From assembly GCA_029865885.1 (NCBI GenBank), contig JARXAK010000108.1:1-36689 (forward strand): 36,689 nucleotides of DNA, written 5' to 3'. Both the position numbers and the translations under genes were made by a program. The stretch comes from Rhizobium sp. GTDB lineage: Bacteria > Pseudomonadota > Alphaproteobacteria > Rhizobiales > Rhizobiaceae. Below the pieces are notes generated by a model. It was not told the origin of the DNA and ran no database searches. It saw nothing but the letters and a program-made list of their open reading frames with translations. Positions 9,199 through 17,174 of this stretch are shown here, piece after piece (the stretch's first letter is position 1; each line of letters begins with the position of its first letter).

Positions 9199-9224
9199 CG
9201 CAATGTCTCCTGTTGGCGCAAACC
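9199..9224. repeat. 26-bp exact direct repeat, copy 2
   Basis: Identical to 8222-8247. It lies 7 bp beyond the stop codon of tetR fragment B, whereas copy 1 lies 17 bp beyond fragment A; copy A carries about 10 extra bases in between. Confidence 0.85.
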
Positions 9225-9231
9225 GCCCCCC

Positions 9232-9470
9232 TCACTCCGGCAAAAGCACACTCGCCAGATCCAGCGGCGGCGCAAACGGCCCGTGACCCGTTCCGCCCTG
9301 CCGCTTTTGCCTGCCGTCGATCATCAGATGGGCGTGGCCGTCGATCGTCGACCAGACGAGCTGTTCGACGGCCGCCCTGCCCTCCGGCGTTTCGCGCTTC
9401 AGGCGTCGTGCCACCGGCAACGAGATTTCCTCAAGCACCGCATGGGCGGCATTTGCTGACGGGCCCGAGC
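9232..9470 (-). pseudogene. tetR 3'-end fragment, copy B
   Basis: The minus strand encodes the last ~78 residues of the TetR protein, from GPSANAAHAVLEEISLPVA to ASVLLPE and a stop at 9232-9234. It is collinear with 17175-17413 of the intact gene and extends about 50 bp further into the gene than copy A. Upstream of 9470 on the coding strand the similarity ends. There is no DNA-binding domain and no promoter. It separates the mazEF cassette from the nitroreductase-marR cassette. Confidence 0.85.
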
Positions 9471-9633
9471 ATGCAGATCCGCCGATGATCGGAATCGGCC
9501 CAAAACCGACGACCAGCATCAGCGGATAGCCTTAGCTCGGCTTCACCGAACCAGCTGTCAGCGCTTGCTACAGCCGCGCAACCGGGAGCAGCTGCCTCCG
9601 AGACGCATTGTCCAAATCAACCGTTATTTGACT

Positions 9634-9673
9634 TTGGTTCGATGTCGCACTATATAGTTCGATATCGGACCAA
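9634..9673 (+). promoter_or_regulatory. promoter/operator of the nitroreductase-marR operon
   Basis: Two 14-bp arms, TTGGTTCGATGTCG (9634-9647) and CGATATCGGACCAA (9660-9673), are inverted repeats with 12 of 14 matches around a TATATAG core. The same stretch also reads as a direct repeat TTCGATRTCG at 9638 and 9658, 20 bp apart (two helical turns). It abuts the ribosome site of the first gene. It probably binds the MarR protein encoded second in the operon; that link is inference. Confidence 0.6.
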
Positions 9674-9684
9674 AGGAGATGGCG

Positions 9685-10833
9685 ATGAAATTGACACGGC
9701 GCAAGATGATTTTCCTTGTTGGCGGCGGGGCTGTTCTGGCAGCCGGTGGGGCCTTCGGATACGCGGCGACACGCATGCCGCAAACGGCTTACCTCCCTTG
9801 GCAACGCGCGGGCGGCTATGAGGACCCGCGGATGCGGGCCCTGTCATGGGCGCTTCTTGCCCCGAACCCGCACAATCGCCAGCCGTGGCTGGCGGATGTG
9901 TCCGAGGACGGTGCGATCACGCTGCATACGGATACTGACCGCCTCTTGCCACACACCGATCCCTTCAACCGGCAGATCGTGATCGGTCTGGGGTGTTTTC
10001 TGGAAGTGCTGCGGATGGCCGCAGCAGAAGATGGCTATCGCGCCGCCATGACGCTTTTTCCGCAGGGCAGCAGCGCCACGGCGCTTGACCAACGCCCCAT
10101 CGCGCGCATCACCCTGACAGCGGATCCGACGGTTAAGCGCGATCCCCTCTTCGCAAATGTGCCTGCCCGGCGCTCCAACAAGGAACCGTTCGACATGAGC
10201 CGCCCGCTCGCACCCGACATGCTGACGCAGATGGCTGCGGCAGCCAGCAACGGCACGCGGTTCGGAGGCACCATCGACCCGGCGGAAACGGCCAAATTGC
10301 GCGCGTTGACGCGTGAAGCGCTTCGCATCGAGGTCGAGACGCCGCACACCTATCAGGAGAGCGTCGATCTGTTCCGCATAGGACGCCGGGAAGTGGATGC
10401 AAACCCTGATGGCATCGACTTTTCGGGACCACTGTTTGAAACGATGCACCTGACAGGTATGTTCAGCCGTGACATGGCGTCCGACCCGACGAGTTTCGCC
10501 TTCAAGTCCGGCATGGACGCGATCTATGCGAATGCCGATACCGCGATGGGACATGTCTGGCTGGTCACCGCCGACAACAGCCGCGAAACGCAGATCGCCA
10601 CGGGCGCGGACTGGCTGCGCGTCAACCTTGCGGCAACGGCTCTGGGCCTCGGGTTCCAGCCCCTCAGCCAGGCCTTGCAGGAGTTTCCGGAGATGGCTGG
10701 GCCTTACGGCCAAGTGCATGAACGCCTTGCACCGGACGGGGGCACGGTTCAAATGCTGTCGCGCATCGGCTATGGTCCGGTTGTCGGAAACAGCCCGCGT
10801 TGGCCTTTGGAGAGCAGGATCATGAATGTCTGA
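9685..10833 (+). CDS. Tat-exported nitroreductase-family protein (382 aa)
   Basis: Nitroreductase-fold proteins bind FMN and reduce nitro- or other electron-poor compounds; this one resembles the longer Acg-like branch. The N-terminus MKLTRRKMIFLVGGGAVLA has the twin-arginine motif and hydrophobic stretch of a Tat signal, so it should be exported folded. Family segments include LSWALLAPNPHNRQPW (FMN phosphate site), VPARRSNKEPFDMSRPL and a C-terminal LRVNLAATALGLGFQPLSQ. The second ATG (9685) is preferred over 9679 because AAGGAG touches 9679 but is 6 nt from 9685. It overlaps the marR start by 8 nt. The physiological substrate is unknown. Confidence 0.82.
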   Translation: MKLTRRKMIFLVGGGAVLAAGGAFGYAATRMPQTAYLPWQRAGGYEDPRMRALSWALLAPNPHNRQPWLADVSEDGAITLHTDTDRLLPHTDPFNRQIVIGLGCFLEVLRMAAAEDGYRAAMTLFPQGSSATALDQRPIARITLTADPTVKRDPLFANVPARRSNKEPFDMSRPLAPDMLTQMAAAASNGTRFGGTIDPAETAKLRALTREALRIEVETPHTYQESVDLFRIGRREVDANPDGIDFSGPLFETMHLTGMFSRDMASDPTSFAFKSGMDAIYANADTAMGHVWLVTADNSRETQIATGADWLRVNLAATALGLGFQPLSQALQEFPEMAGPYGQVHERLAPDGGTVQMLSRIGYGPVVGNSPRWPLESRIMNV

Positions 10834-11281
10834 AAGCGCAATGCCCGACTACTTCCGGCTCTTCAACGAAATCGGCATCATCGGGCAGCTTTCACGCAGC
10901 CTGCTGGAGGCCCGGTTGCCGCCGGGCTTCGTCGCAGCGCAATTTTATGTGTTGAATCATTTGGTCCGCGTGGGCGATGGCCGCACGCCTCTTGCCATAG
11001 CCCGCGCCTTTCAGGTGCCCAAGACATCGATGACGCACTCGCTGGCCGTTCTGGAACAGGCGGGCCTGATCGAGATCCGCAAGAACCCTGGGGATGGCCG
11101 ATCAAAACTGGTTCACATCACGGATGCAGGGCGACAGTTCCGGCAGGATGCGATCGACGCACTCGCACCCGATCTCAAACGGATCGCAGCCGCCATTCCC
11201 CCCGACCACGTTGCGCGCTTGCTGCCGGATCTCGAAGTGTTGCGGAAATTCCTCGATACAGACCGTGACGCCTCACCATAG
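10826..11281 (+). CDS. MarR-family transcriptional regulator (151 aa)
   Basis: A small dimeric winged-helix repressor. The helix-turn-helix is visible as PLAIARAFQVPKTSMTHSLA with the wing following (GLIEIRKNPGDGRSKLVHIT), flanked by N- and C-terminal dimerisation helices; the length is normal. It overlaps the nitroreductase gene by 8 nt, so the two are translationally coupled. The likely target is the doubled palindromic site at 9634-9673 in front of the operon. MarR proteins often respond to phenolic or oxidising compounds, which fits control of a reductase, but the effector cannot be read here. Confidence 0.9.
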   Translation: MSESAMPDYFRLFNEIGIIGQLSRSLLEARLPPGFVAAQFYVLNHLVRVGDGRTPLAIARAFQVPKTSMTHSLAVLEQAGLIEIRKNPGDGRSKLVHITDAGRQFRQDAIDALAPDLKRIAAAIPPDHVARLLPDLEVLRKFLDTDRDASP

Positions 11282-11453
11282 GCTGCGGCGCTTTCAATAG
11301 GCTGGGGGCAAGCCATGAATGCAAGGTTCCTGGCGAAATTGCCGATTGCGCGGCCCTGTAGGCCCCGCCTCCCACACGTTCAGCCTGCAAGTGAATGACG
11401 CCGCTCCAGGATGCGTTTGGCAAATCCTGCATGTGTGGTGAGTCCGCTTGAGA
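11282..11453. other. non-coding stretch after marR
   Basis: I see no gene here. Short ORFs in several frames lack ribosome sites or family resemblance. The stretch joins the end of marR to tetR fragment C. Confidence 0.4.
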
Positions 11454-11677
11454 GGCCGCTTGCCGGCGAACAACAGATGCGCATGGCCATGGACCTGCGA
11501 CCAGACCAGCGGCTCGACAGCCGCCCTGCCCTCCGGCGTGTCCAGCTTCATGCGTCTTGCCACCGGAGCCGAAATTTCCTCGATCTCCGCATGGGCGGCA
11601 TTGGCGGGCGGCTCGCGGCAAAGGCGAGATAACCGCGCGAGACGACGCGCAGCTGTTCGACGGGATCGCCTGACGCT
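11454..11677 (-). pseudogene. tetR internal fragment, copy C, with 67-bp deletion
   Basis: The minus strand matches the middle and part of the C-terminal region of the intact tetR (about 17255-17537). Recognisable peptides are EQLRVVSRGYLAFA, then, in another frame, MARRMKLDTPEGRAAVEPL and HGHAHLLFAGK. Between the shared CACCGG (11561) and CAGCTGTTC (11650) copy C is 67 bp shorter than the intact gene, a frameshifting deletion. The extreme 3' end, present in copies A and B, is absent. It is the most decayed of the fragments and separates the nitroreductase-marR cassette from the autotransporter. Confidence 0.8.
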
Positions 11678-11722
11678 GATGTTGTTACCAAAACGTTACA
11701 CATTTGGCTTGCTTTTAACAAA

Positions 11723-11740
11723 CCCCTCAGAATTGAGGGG
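11723..11740 (-). terminator. hairpin upstream of the autotransporter
   Basis: A perfect 7-bp stem, CCCCTCA and TGAGGGG, encloses a 4-nt loop. On the minus strand it is followed by TTTGTTAAAA, so it could terminate transcription coming leftward. On the plus strand no T-run follows. It lies in an AT-rich stretch 60 bp before the autotransporter start and might instead be a leader structure. Confidence 0.4.
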
Positions 11741-11800
11741 AGGTAGCTAGCGCAGAACTTGAATATCTGCTCATATCCAGATGAGTAAATATGCGGGCGA

Positions 11801-14800
11801 ATGAGTACACTTGCCAATGCGCACGTCAGGCTCCGCTCAAATCAGATGGAACTTTGTGACTTGATGACGCTCTCAGCAACAGCAACCATTGGTTCGTCAC
11901 TTGCTAGACAGTCTCAAAGGAGCATTTTCTCAAGAAGATTGCATTCCACCACGGCTCTAGCAACAGGAATGCTGGCCACAATCTTAGTAATTACTCCATC
12001 ACATTCTCGCGCAGAAGTAGTTGCGCTTGGCAACAACGAAGTGGCTTCTACACCGGTCACACTCACGGCGACCAGGAGCCAATTCGACGTGGCAACTGGC
12101 GGCACCGCGACGCAGAGCGGTGCGATTGGCGAGGATTCACCCGGCCGTCCGCTGGAAAAGATCGGCGCCGGAACCCTGTTGCTGACAGGCACCAATACCT
12201 ACACTGGAACAACGACAATCAGCGGCGGAACCCTGGGCGTGTCCGGAAACAGTATCCCAGACCTGGGCGCCGTTATCCTGAGCAATGCGTCTGGCGTTCA
12301 GCTTATTGTCTCGGGGACGGAAACGATCGGGTCGCTGAGCGGCGGCGGCCCCATCGGGGGCAACGTGGTGATCGAGAACCAGGGCTCAATCCCAGGCCGG
12401 TTGATCACCGGCGGCGACAATAGCGCAACGACGTTTTCAGGCACGATCTCCGGCGCCGGCGGCCTGACCAAGATCGGCAGCGGCATCTTCACCTTATCGG
12501 GCACCACAGGGATGACGAGCCTGGGCTTTCAGGCACGTCTTTCAAGCAACAGCTACACCGGCGAGACGCGGGTCGAAGCAGGCACGCTCAAGCTCGATGC
12601 CAATGGCGCACTTCCGAGCCAATCCGGCATTGTCGTCCTGAACGGTGCGACTTTGGATTTGGGAACGAGCCAGCAGACGACCCGTTCGATCGGCGGCGTT
12701 GCAGCCGGCGGCATCCTGACCGGGGCTGCCAGCAGCGGTCTTACTCTGATCGCGGATGCGGATCAGAGTATCGCCGGCGCATCCTTCACCGGGAGCGGCA
12801 TACTGACCAAGCAAGGAACCGGCACGCTGACAATCGCCGGCGACATGACCTATTCTGGCTTCATCTTCATCGAGGCAGGCAAAATCGCCCTCACCGGCAA
12901 TAACACGCTGACGAGAACCATCCAGGGAAGCGGCACACTCGGCCTCGGTTCAAGCGGTGCGGCAGGCGGCGCCACAGGGAGCATCAGCGGCAACGGGCTG
13001 ACCATCGAATATGCTGATGGCATCACCATCGCGTCGTCGATCAGCAGCGCGTCCAGTGTCAACAACGTCAAGCTCAAGGTTGCGAACGGCACCGCAACCC
13101 AGTCCGGCTTCATGTCGGGCGGGCTCGAAAAGATCGGTGCGGGCACGCTCGTCCTGACCGGAAGTGTGGGCGGTCAGACCGCGATGACGATCCGGGAGGG
13201 CGCCCTCAATGTCCGGGGTGCAGCCTCGCTCGGCCCGGCTGCGGGCGCGACACAGGTTCTCTCCGGTGCAGCCCTGCAGATCCAGGGCGGCTTCTCAACC
13301 AATGTCGCACCGTTGACGCTGAACGGCCAAGGGATCGCCAACGATGGCGCCCTGCGCAACATATCCGGTTTCAACTCCTATAACGGCGCCATCTCGCTGG
13401 GGAGCGCCACCCGGATCAATTCGGACAGTGGCCGACTTGATATCGTCGACATCATCTCGGGCACCAATACAAACCTGACCTTTGGCGGTGCCGGCGATAT
13501 CAGCGTCAACAACGCGATCAGGATCGGCACGGGCTCATTGACCAAGGACGGGGCGGGAACCCTGCTCCTAAATGGCGTGAATACCTACACTGGCACCACC
13601 AGCATCAATGGCGGCCAGATGTATGCCACCAGCGGCAACGCGATCTCCGACACGGGGGCTGTTGTGCTGGCCGATGCCGCTGGCGTGATTTTCGGGGTCT
13701 CGTCCGCAGAAACGATCGGCTCGCTCAGTGGTGGCGGAATGACGGGCGGCCATGTCTTTCTCGACACCCGCCTGACCACGGGCGGGAACAACACCAGCAC
13801 CACCTATGCAGGCAGGATAACAGGCGTCAGTGGCTTGACGAAGGTCGGCACAGGTACGCTCACGCTATCGCGGGTCACGGAATATTCCGGCGACACCATC
13901 ATCAGCGGCGGCGTCCTGCAGCTCGGCGACGGAGGCACCACTGGTGGGCTGAACAGCAGCACCAACGTCATCAACAACGCGACGATCACCTTCAATCGCT
14001 CTGATGATTTCACGATTTCGAACATCATCTCCGGCACCGGCGGCCTGACAAAGCAGGGCGCGGGCATTCTGACACTGACGGGTGCAAACACCTACACGGG
14101 CGCAACCCGCATTGAAGGCGGAACCCTGAAACTCGGCGCCGGGGGATCGCTCAGCAGCGCGTCGCTGATCACGGTCTCCGCCGGCGCGACGTTCGACTTT
14201 GGCAGTCTTGCCAATCCGACCATCGGATCGCTCGGCGGAACTGGCGGCTCCCTCACGGGTGGCTCGGGCAATCTGACCATTCAGATGGCCAGCGACAGCA
14301 CCGAAACCTATTCCGGGACCAACCCGTTCGGCGGCTTCAGCAGCCTCATCATCGGCGGCAACGGCACGCTCAATCTGACCGGCGATATCAACAGCACCAA
14401 GAACATCGCGATCAACGGCGGCACATTGAGCCTGTCGGGCAACAACACGCTGACGGGCGGCATCACCGTGAACGGCAAGCTCGTGCTCGGTTCGAGCGGC
14501 GCGGCGGGCGGGACGGGCAATCGCATCACGACGACCGGCTCGGTCATCGACTATGCCAACACCGTCAACAACGCGACACCGATCACCATCAACTCGAACA
14601 CGACCCAATTCCAGGTTCTGACCGGCTCGGCGACGCAAAGCGGCGCCATCGACGAATTGGGCGGGGCACGCCCGTTCGAGAAAATCGGCGCCGGCACGCT
14701 GACGCTTTCCGCCACCAACACCTATACCGGCACCACCCTTGTCAGCGCTGGCAAACTGCTGGTCAACGGGTCGCTCTCCTCGTCCGGCGTGACCGTGGCA

Positions 14801-16315
14801 AATGGAGCCGTCTTTGGCGGCAATGCCTCGATATCAAGCCTCACCTTGCAAAGCGGGGCATCTCTCTCTCCGGGCAACTCGATTGGGACGATCAACATAT
14901 CGGGTAACTTGACCCTGAATTCTGGGTCGACAACCATCATCGAAATCCAACAGGCGCAATCCGACCGGATTGTCGTCGGCGGGACTGCTGCAGTTGCCGG
15001 CACGCTGCAACTGGTCGCCTTGGGTGGTCCATACAGCTTCGGAACGCCCTATACGTTTCTCACGGCCACCGGCGGCCTTACCGGCACCTTCGGCACGGTT
15101 TCGACCAATGGCACTTTTGGTCTGGGCGTCACGTCCAACGTGACCTATAACGGCACCAGCGCATCGGTGACCCTGTCAGCAGGCTCGCTCAGCCAGGTCG
15201 CGAGCAACCTTTCAGCCAACACACCGTCGAACGTCCTGGCCGTTGCAACCGCCATCGACAGAGCCGTGGCCAATGGCGCCAATTCCTCGGCCTTCTTCCA
15301 GGTCTACAATCAGCCGACACAGGAGACGCTGAGAAACGCCGTGAATTCTCTGTCCGGCGAAGTGCATGCCACGGCAAGCGCCATGAGCTTCAAGGTCTCC
15401 GACCAGTTCCTCCGCATCATGTTGAGCCCGCCGGGCACCTCGCAAAAGATAAAGGTCGAGACCGACGAGGGCACGGCCTTCTGGAGCGCTGGCTTCGGTC
15501 AGGCCGGCAGGACGGATGGCGATGCCGCCACCGGCTCTTCGCGGCAGAGCCATTCCGATTGGAATATCGCCTTCGGCATGGATGCGCCGGTCTATGACGA
15601 TACGATCGTCGGCTTTGCCGTATCCGCAGGCTCGTCCCAGTCCTCCCTCGCCTCCAACCTCGGAAGCGCGGATGCCGACGTCCTGCAGGTGGGCGTCTAC
15701 GGCACAACAAAATTCGATCGCCTGTCCTTGGGCTTGGCCGGATCCTGGTCGAACCTGAATGTCGATACCAGCCGCGCCGTACCCACCCTGGGTTCGGGTA
15801 TGGTCGAGGCCGACTATCGGACCAACACCTGGAGCGGCCGCGCCGAAGCCGCCTATGCGGCCGTGGCATTGACGGAGAGCTTCACGGTGTCCCCGTTTGC
15901 CGCCCTTCAGGCCCATCTTGCCCATACGCCGGACTTCGTTGAATCGGTAAACGGAGGAAGCGCCGCCCATGCGCTGTCGGTGAACGACAACGACAATCGT
16001 TTCGTTCGCAGCGAAGTGGGTGCGCGCATCGATCTGACCTCGATCGGCGCAGACGGTGCAGGCGTGGTGTACGCCACTGCCGCCTGGGCACATTACTTCG
16101 TAAACGATGCCAGCGTCTCGGCAGCCCTTGTCGGTCTGAGCGGCTCGAATTTCACCGTCGAGGGGGCTCAATACTCGCAAAACAGCGCTCTCCTGGGCCT
16201 CGGCGCGAACATCGCCCTCACCCCCAGCATGACCTTCGCAGCAGAACTCAACGCGGAGATCGGCGCTCGTCAGGCGATGTACGGCGGCAATGCGAAGCTT
16301 CGGGTGTCGTTCTAG
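11801..16315 (+). CDS. autotransporter with PATR beta-helix passenger (1504 aa)
   Basis: A type Va autotransporter: the passenger is exposed on the surface through its own C-terminal outer-membrane barrel. An extended N-terminal signal ends at SHSRA (about residue 71). The passenger is a long beta-helix with about nine passenger-associated repeats of the form K-x-G-x-GTL-x-L-x-G-x-NTYTG-x-T-x-I-x-GG-x-L, for example near residues 121-146. The barrel occupies roughly the last 275 residues (from GTAFWSAGFGQAGRTDGD) and ends in LRVSF with the terminal Phe typical of barrel assembly. The start is uncertain: ATG 11801 has no strong ribosome site, and 11846 or 11864 are alternatives. The first 250 bp are AT-richer than the rest. 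Adhesion is the usual role; no protease motif is seen. Confidence 0.9.
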   Translation: MSTLANAHVRLRSNQMELCDLMTLSATATIGSSLARQSQRSIFSRRLHSTTALATGMLATILVITPSHSRAEVVALGNNEVASTPVTLTATRSQFDVATGGTATQSGAIGEDSPGRPLEKIGAGTLLLTGTNTYTGTTTISGGTLGVSGNSIPDLGAVILSNASGVQLIVSGTETIGSLSGGGPIGGNVVIENQGSIPGRLITGGDNSATTFSGTISGAGGLTKIGSGIFTLSGTTGMTSLGFQARLSSNSYTGETRVEAGTLKLDANGALPSQSGIVVLNGATLDLGTSQQTTRSIGGVAAGGILTGAASSGLTLIADADQSIAGASFTGSGILTKQGTGTLTIAGDMTYSGFIFIEAGKIALTGNNTLTRTIQGSGTLGLGSSGAAGGATGSISGNGLTIEYADGITIASSISSASSVNNVKLKVANGTATQSGFMSGGLEKIGAGTLVLTGSVGGQTAMTIREGALNVRGAASLGPAAGATQVLSGAALQIQGGFSTNVAPLTLNGQGIANDGALRNISGFNSYNGAISLGSATRINSDSGRLDIVDIISGTNTNLTFGGAGDISVNNAIRIGTGSLTKDGAGTLLLNGVNTYTGTTSINGGQMYATSGNAISDTGAVVLADAAGVIFGVSSAETIGSLSGGGMTGGHVFLDTRLTTGGNNTSTTYAGRITGVSGLTKVGTGTLTLSRVTEYSGDTIISGGVLQLGDGGTTGGLNSSTNVINNATITFNRSDDFTISNIISGTGGLTKQGAGILTLTGANTYTGATRIEGGTLKLGAGGSLSSASLITVSAGATFDFGSLANPTIGSLGGTGGSLTGGSGNLTIQMASDSTETYSGTNPFGGFSSLIIGGNGTLNLTGDINSTKNIAINGGTLSLSGNNTLTGGITVNGKLVLGSSGAAGGTGNRITTTGSVIDYANTVNNATPITINSNTTQFQVLTGSATQSGAIDELGGARPFEKIGAGTLTLSATNTYTGTTLVSAGKLLVNGSLSSSGVTVANGAVFGGNASISSLTLQSGASLSPGNSIGTINISGNLTLNSGSTTIIEIQQAQSDRIVVGGTAAVAGTLQLVALGGPYSFGTPYTFLTATGGLTGTFGTVSTNGTFGLGVTSNVTYNGTSASVTLSAGSLSQVASNLSANTPSNVLAVATAIDRAVANGANSSAFFQVYNQPTQETLRNAVNSLSGEVHATASAMSFKVSDQFLRIMLSPPGTSQKIKVETDEGTAFWSAGFGQAGRTDGDAATGSSRQSHSDWNIAFGMDAPVYDDTIVGFAVSAGSSQSSLASNLGSADADVLQVGVYGTTKFDRLSLGLAGSWSNLNVDTSRAVPTLGSGMVEADYRTNTWSGRAEAAYAAVALTESFTVSPFAALQAHLAHTPDFVESVNGGSAAHALSVNDNDNRFVRSEVGARIDLTSIGADGAGVVYATAAWAHYFVNDASVSAALVGLSGSNFTVEGAQYSQNSALLGLGANIALTPSMTFAAELNAEIGARQAMYGGNAKLRVSF

Positions 16316-16353
16316 ACCGCCGTTTCCACGGCACCGCCTGCCAGTTGAATTCT

Positions 16354-17007
16354 ATGGATAAAAGCATGCGGAGTGCAGGCAAGACCATGATGAACCGAGC
16401 AATCGCCTCCCCCGTGAAGCTCGCGGCAATTTCCGCGCTTTTGGCAATGATCGCCGTTGCGCCGAGCTTTGCGCAGAAGTCCGCACGAGAGGTCAAGGCG
16501 CCAGAGGCAGCTCAAGCGGCGACGACCCCCGTCCCCGCTGATCCCGACATGACGACGGCAGCTTTCGGTGATTGGGTCTTGCGGTGCATTCGGGTCAAGC
16601 CGGAGGAGACCGACGAACGCCTGTGCGAGGTCAGCCAAAGCTTGATGATCGAGGGTGGCCAGGGCACCATTGCCCAGCTTGCAATCGGTCGGCGAGTGGA
16701 GGGGCAGCCTTTGTTGCTGACGGCCGTATTGCCAAACAACGTTGGCTTTCCGTCCCTGGTGCGCCTGCTCGTCGAAGAAAACGACCCGGAACCGCTGGAG
16801 CTGGCCTGGACACGCTGCATCCCAGGCGCCTGCGTCGCCCAGATCGAGGTGAGCGCGTCGGCACTGGAACGGCTGACGGGCCGCGATTCCGGCGGTCAAC
16901 TGGGTTTCAAAGATTCAAACGCGAATGATGTTGTCCTGCCGATATCGCTGCGTGGGCTCGCCCAAGCCATCGACGCACTGTCCCTCGGCAACGTAAACGA
17001 CGGCTGA
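16354..17007 (+). CDS. invasion-associated locus B (IalB) family protein (217 aa)
   Basis: A periplasmic/secreted protein of the IalB family (named after the Bartonella erythrocyte-invasion factor but widespread in Rhizobiales, where its role is unclear). A signal peptide is visible (LAAISALLAMIAVAPSFA before QK). The family core follows: AAFGDWVLRCIR, ERLCEVSQSLMIEGG, LLTAVLPNNVGF, and LAWTRCIPGACVAQIEV with its Cys pair. The gene begins 38 bp after the autotransporter stop and probably shares its transcript. The start is not certain: ATGs at 16366, 16387 and 16390 are alternatives that keep the signal peptide. Confidence 0.85.
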   Translation: MDKSMRSAGKTMMNRAIASPVKLAAISALLAMIAVAPSFAQKSAREVKAPEAAQAATTPVPADPDMTTAAFGDWVLRCIRVKPEETDERLCEVSQSLMIEGGQGTIAQLAIGRRVEGQPLLLTAVLPNNVGFPSLVRLLVEENDPEPLELAWTRCIPGACVAQIEVSASALERLTGRDSGGQLGFKDSNANDVVLPISLRGLAQAIDALSLGNVNDG

Positions 17008-17174
17008 TGAAGTGCGTGCAATGACCTGGAGGGTGTTCGCTCAATACGAAACACCTGTTTCATGGTGCTGGACTGAAGGTTTTACTGACGTTGGAATGAT
17101 CAGTTTGCTTTTGGGCAATCGATAACAGTTGCCGGGCGGCAAGATTGACGGCGCGAAGCAGACCCGCTCGCCCC

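Noticed and set aside
12100-14750. DNA-level repeats within the autotransporter as a possible CRISPR-like or satellite array
   Set aside because: The periodic similarity follows the codons of the PATR protein repeats, with irregular spacing and no identical spacers or repeats.
13865-16180. Long minus-strand frames across the autotransporter
   Set aside because: They mirror the repetitive Gly/Thr-rich passenger and barrel; no ribosome site or motif supports them.
17125-17145. Short hairpin TTGCCG/CGGCAA as a tetR terminator
   Set aside because: Only 6 bp with a 2-nt loop and no T-run on the minus strand.
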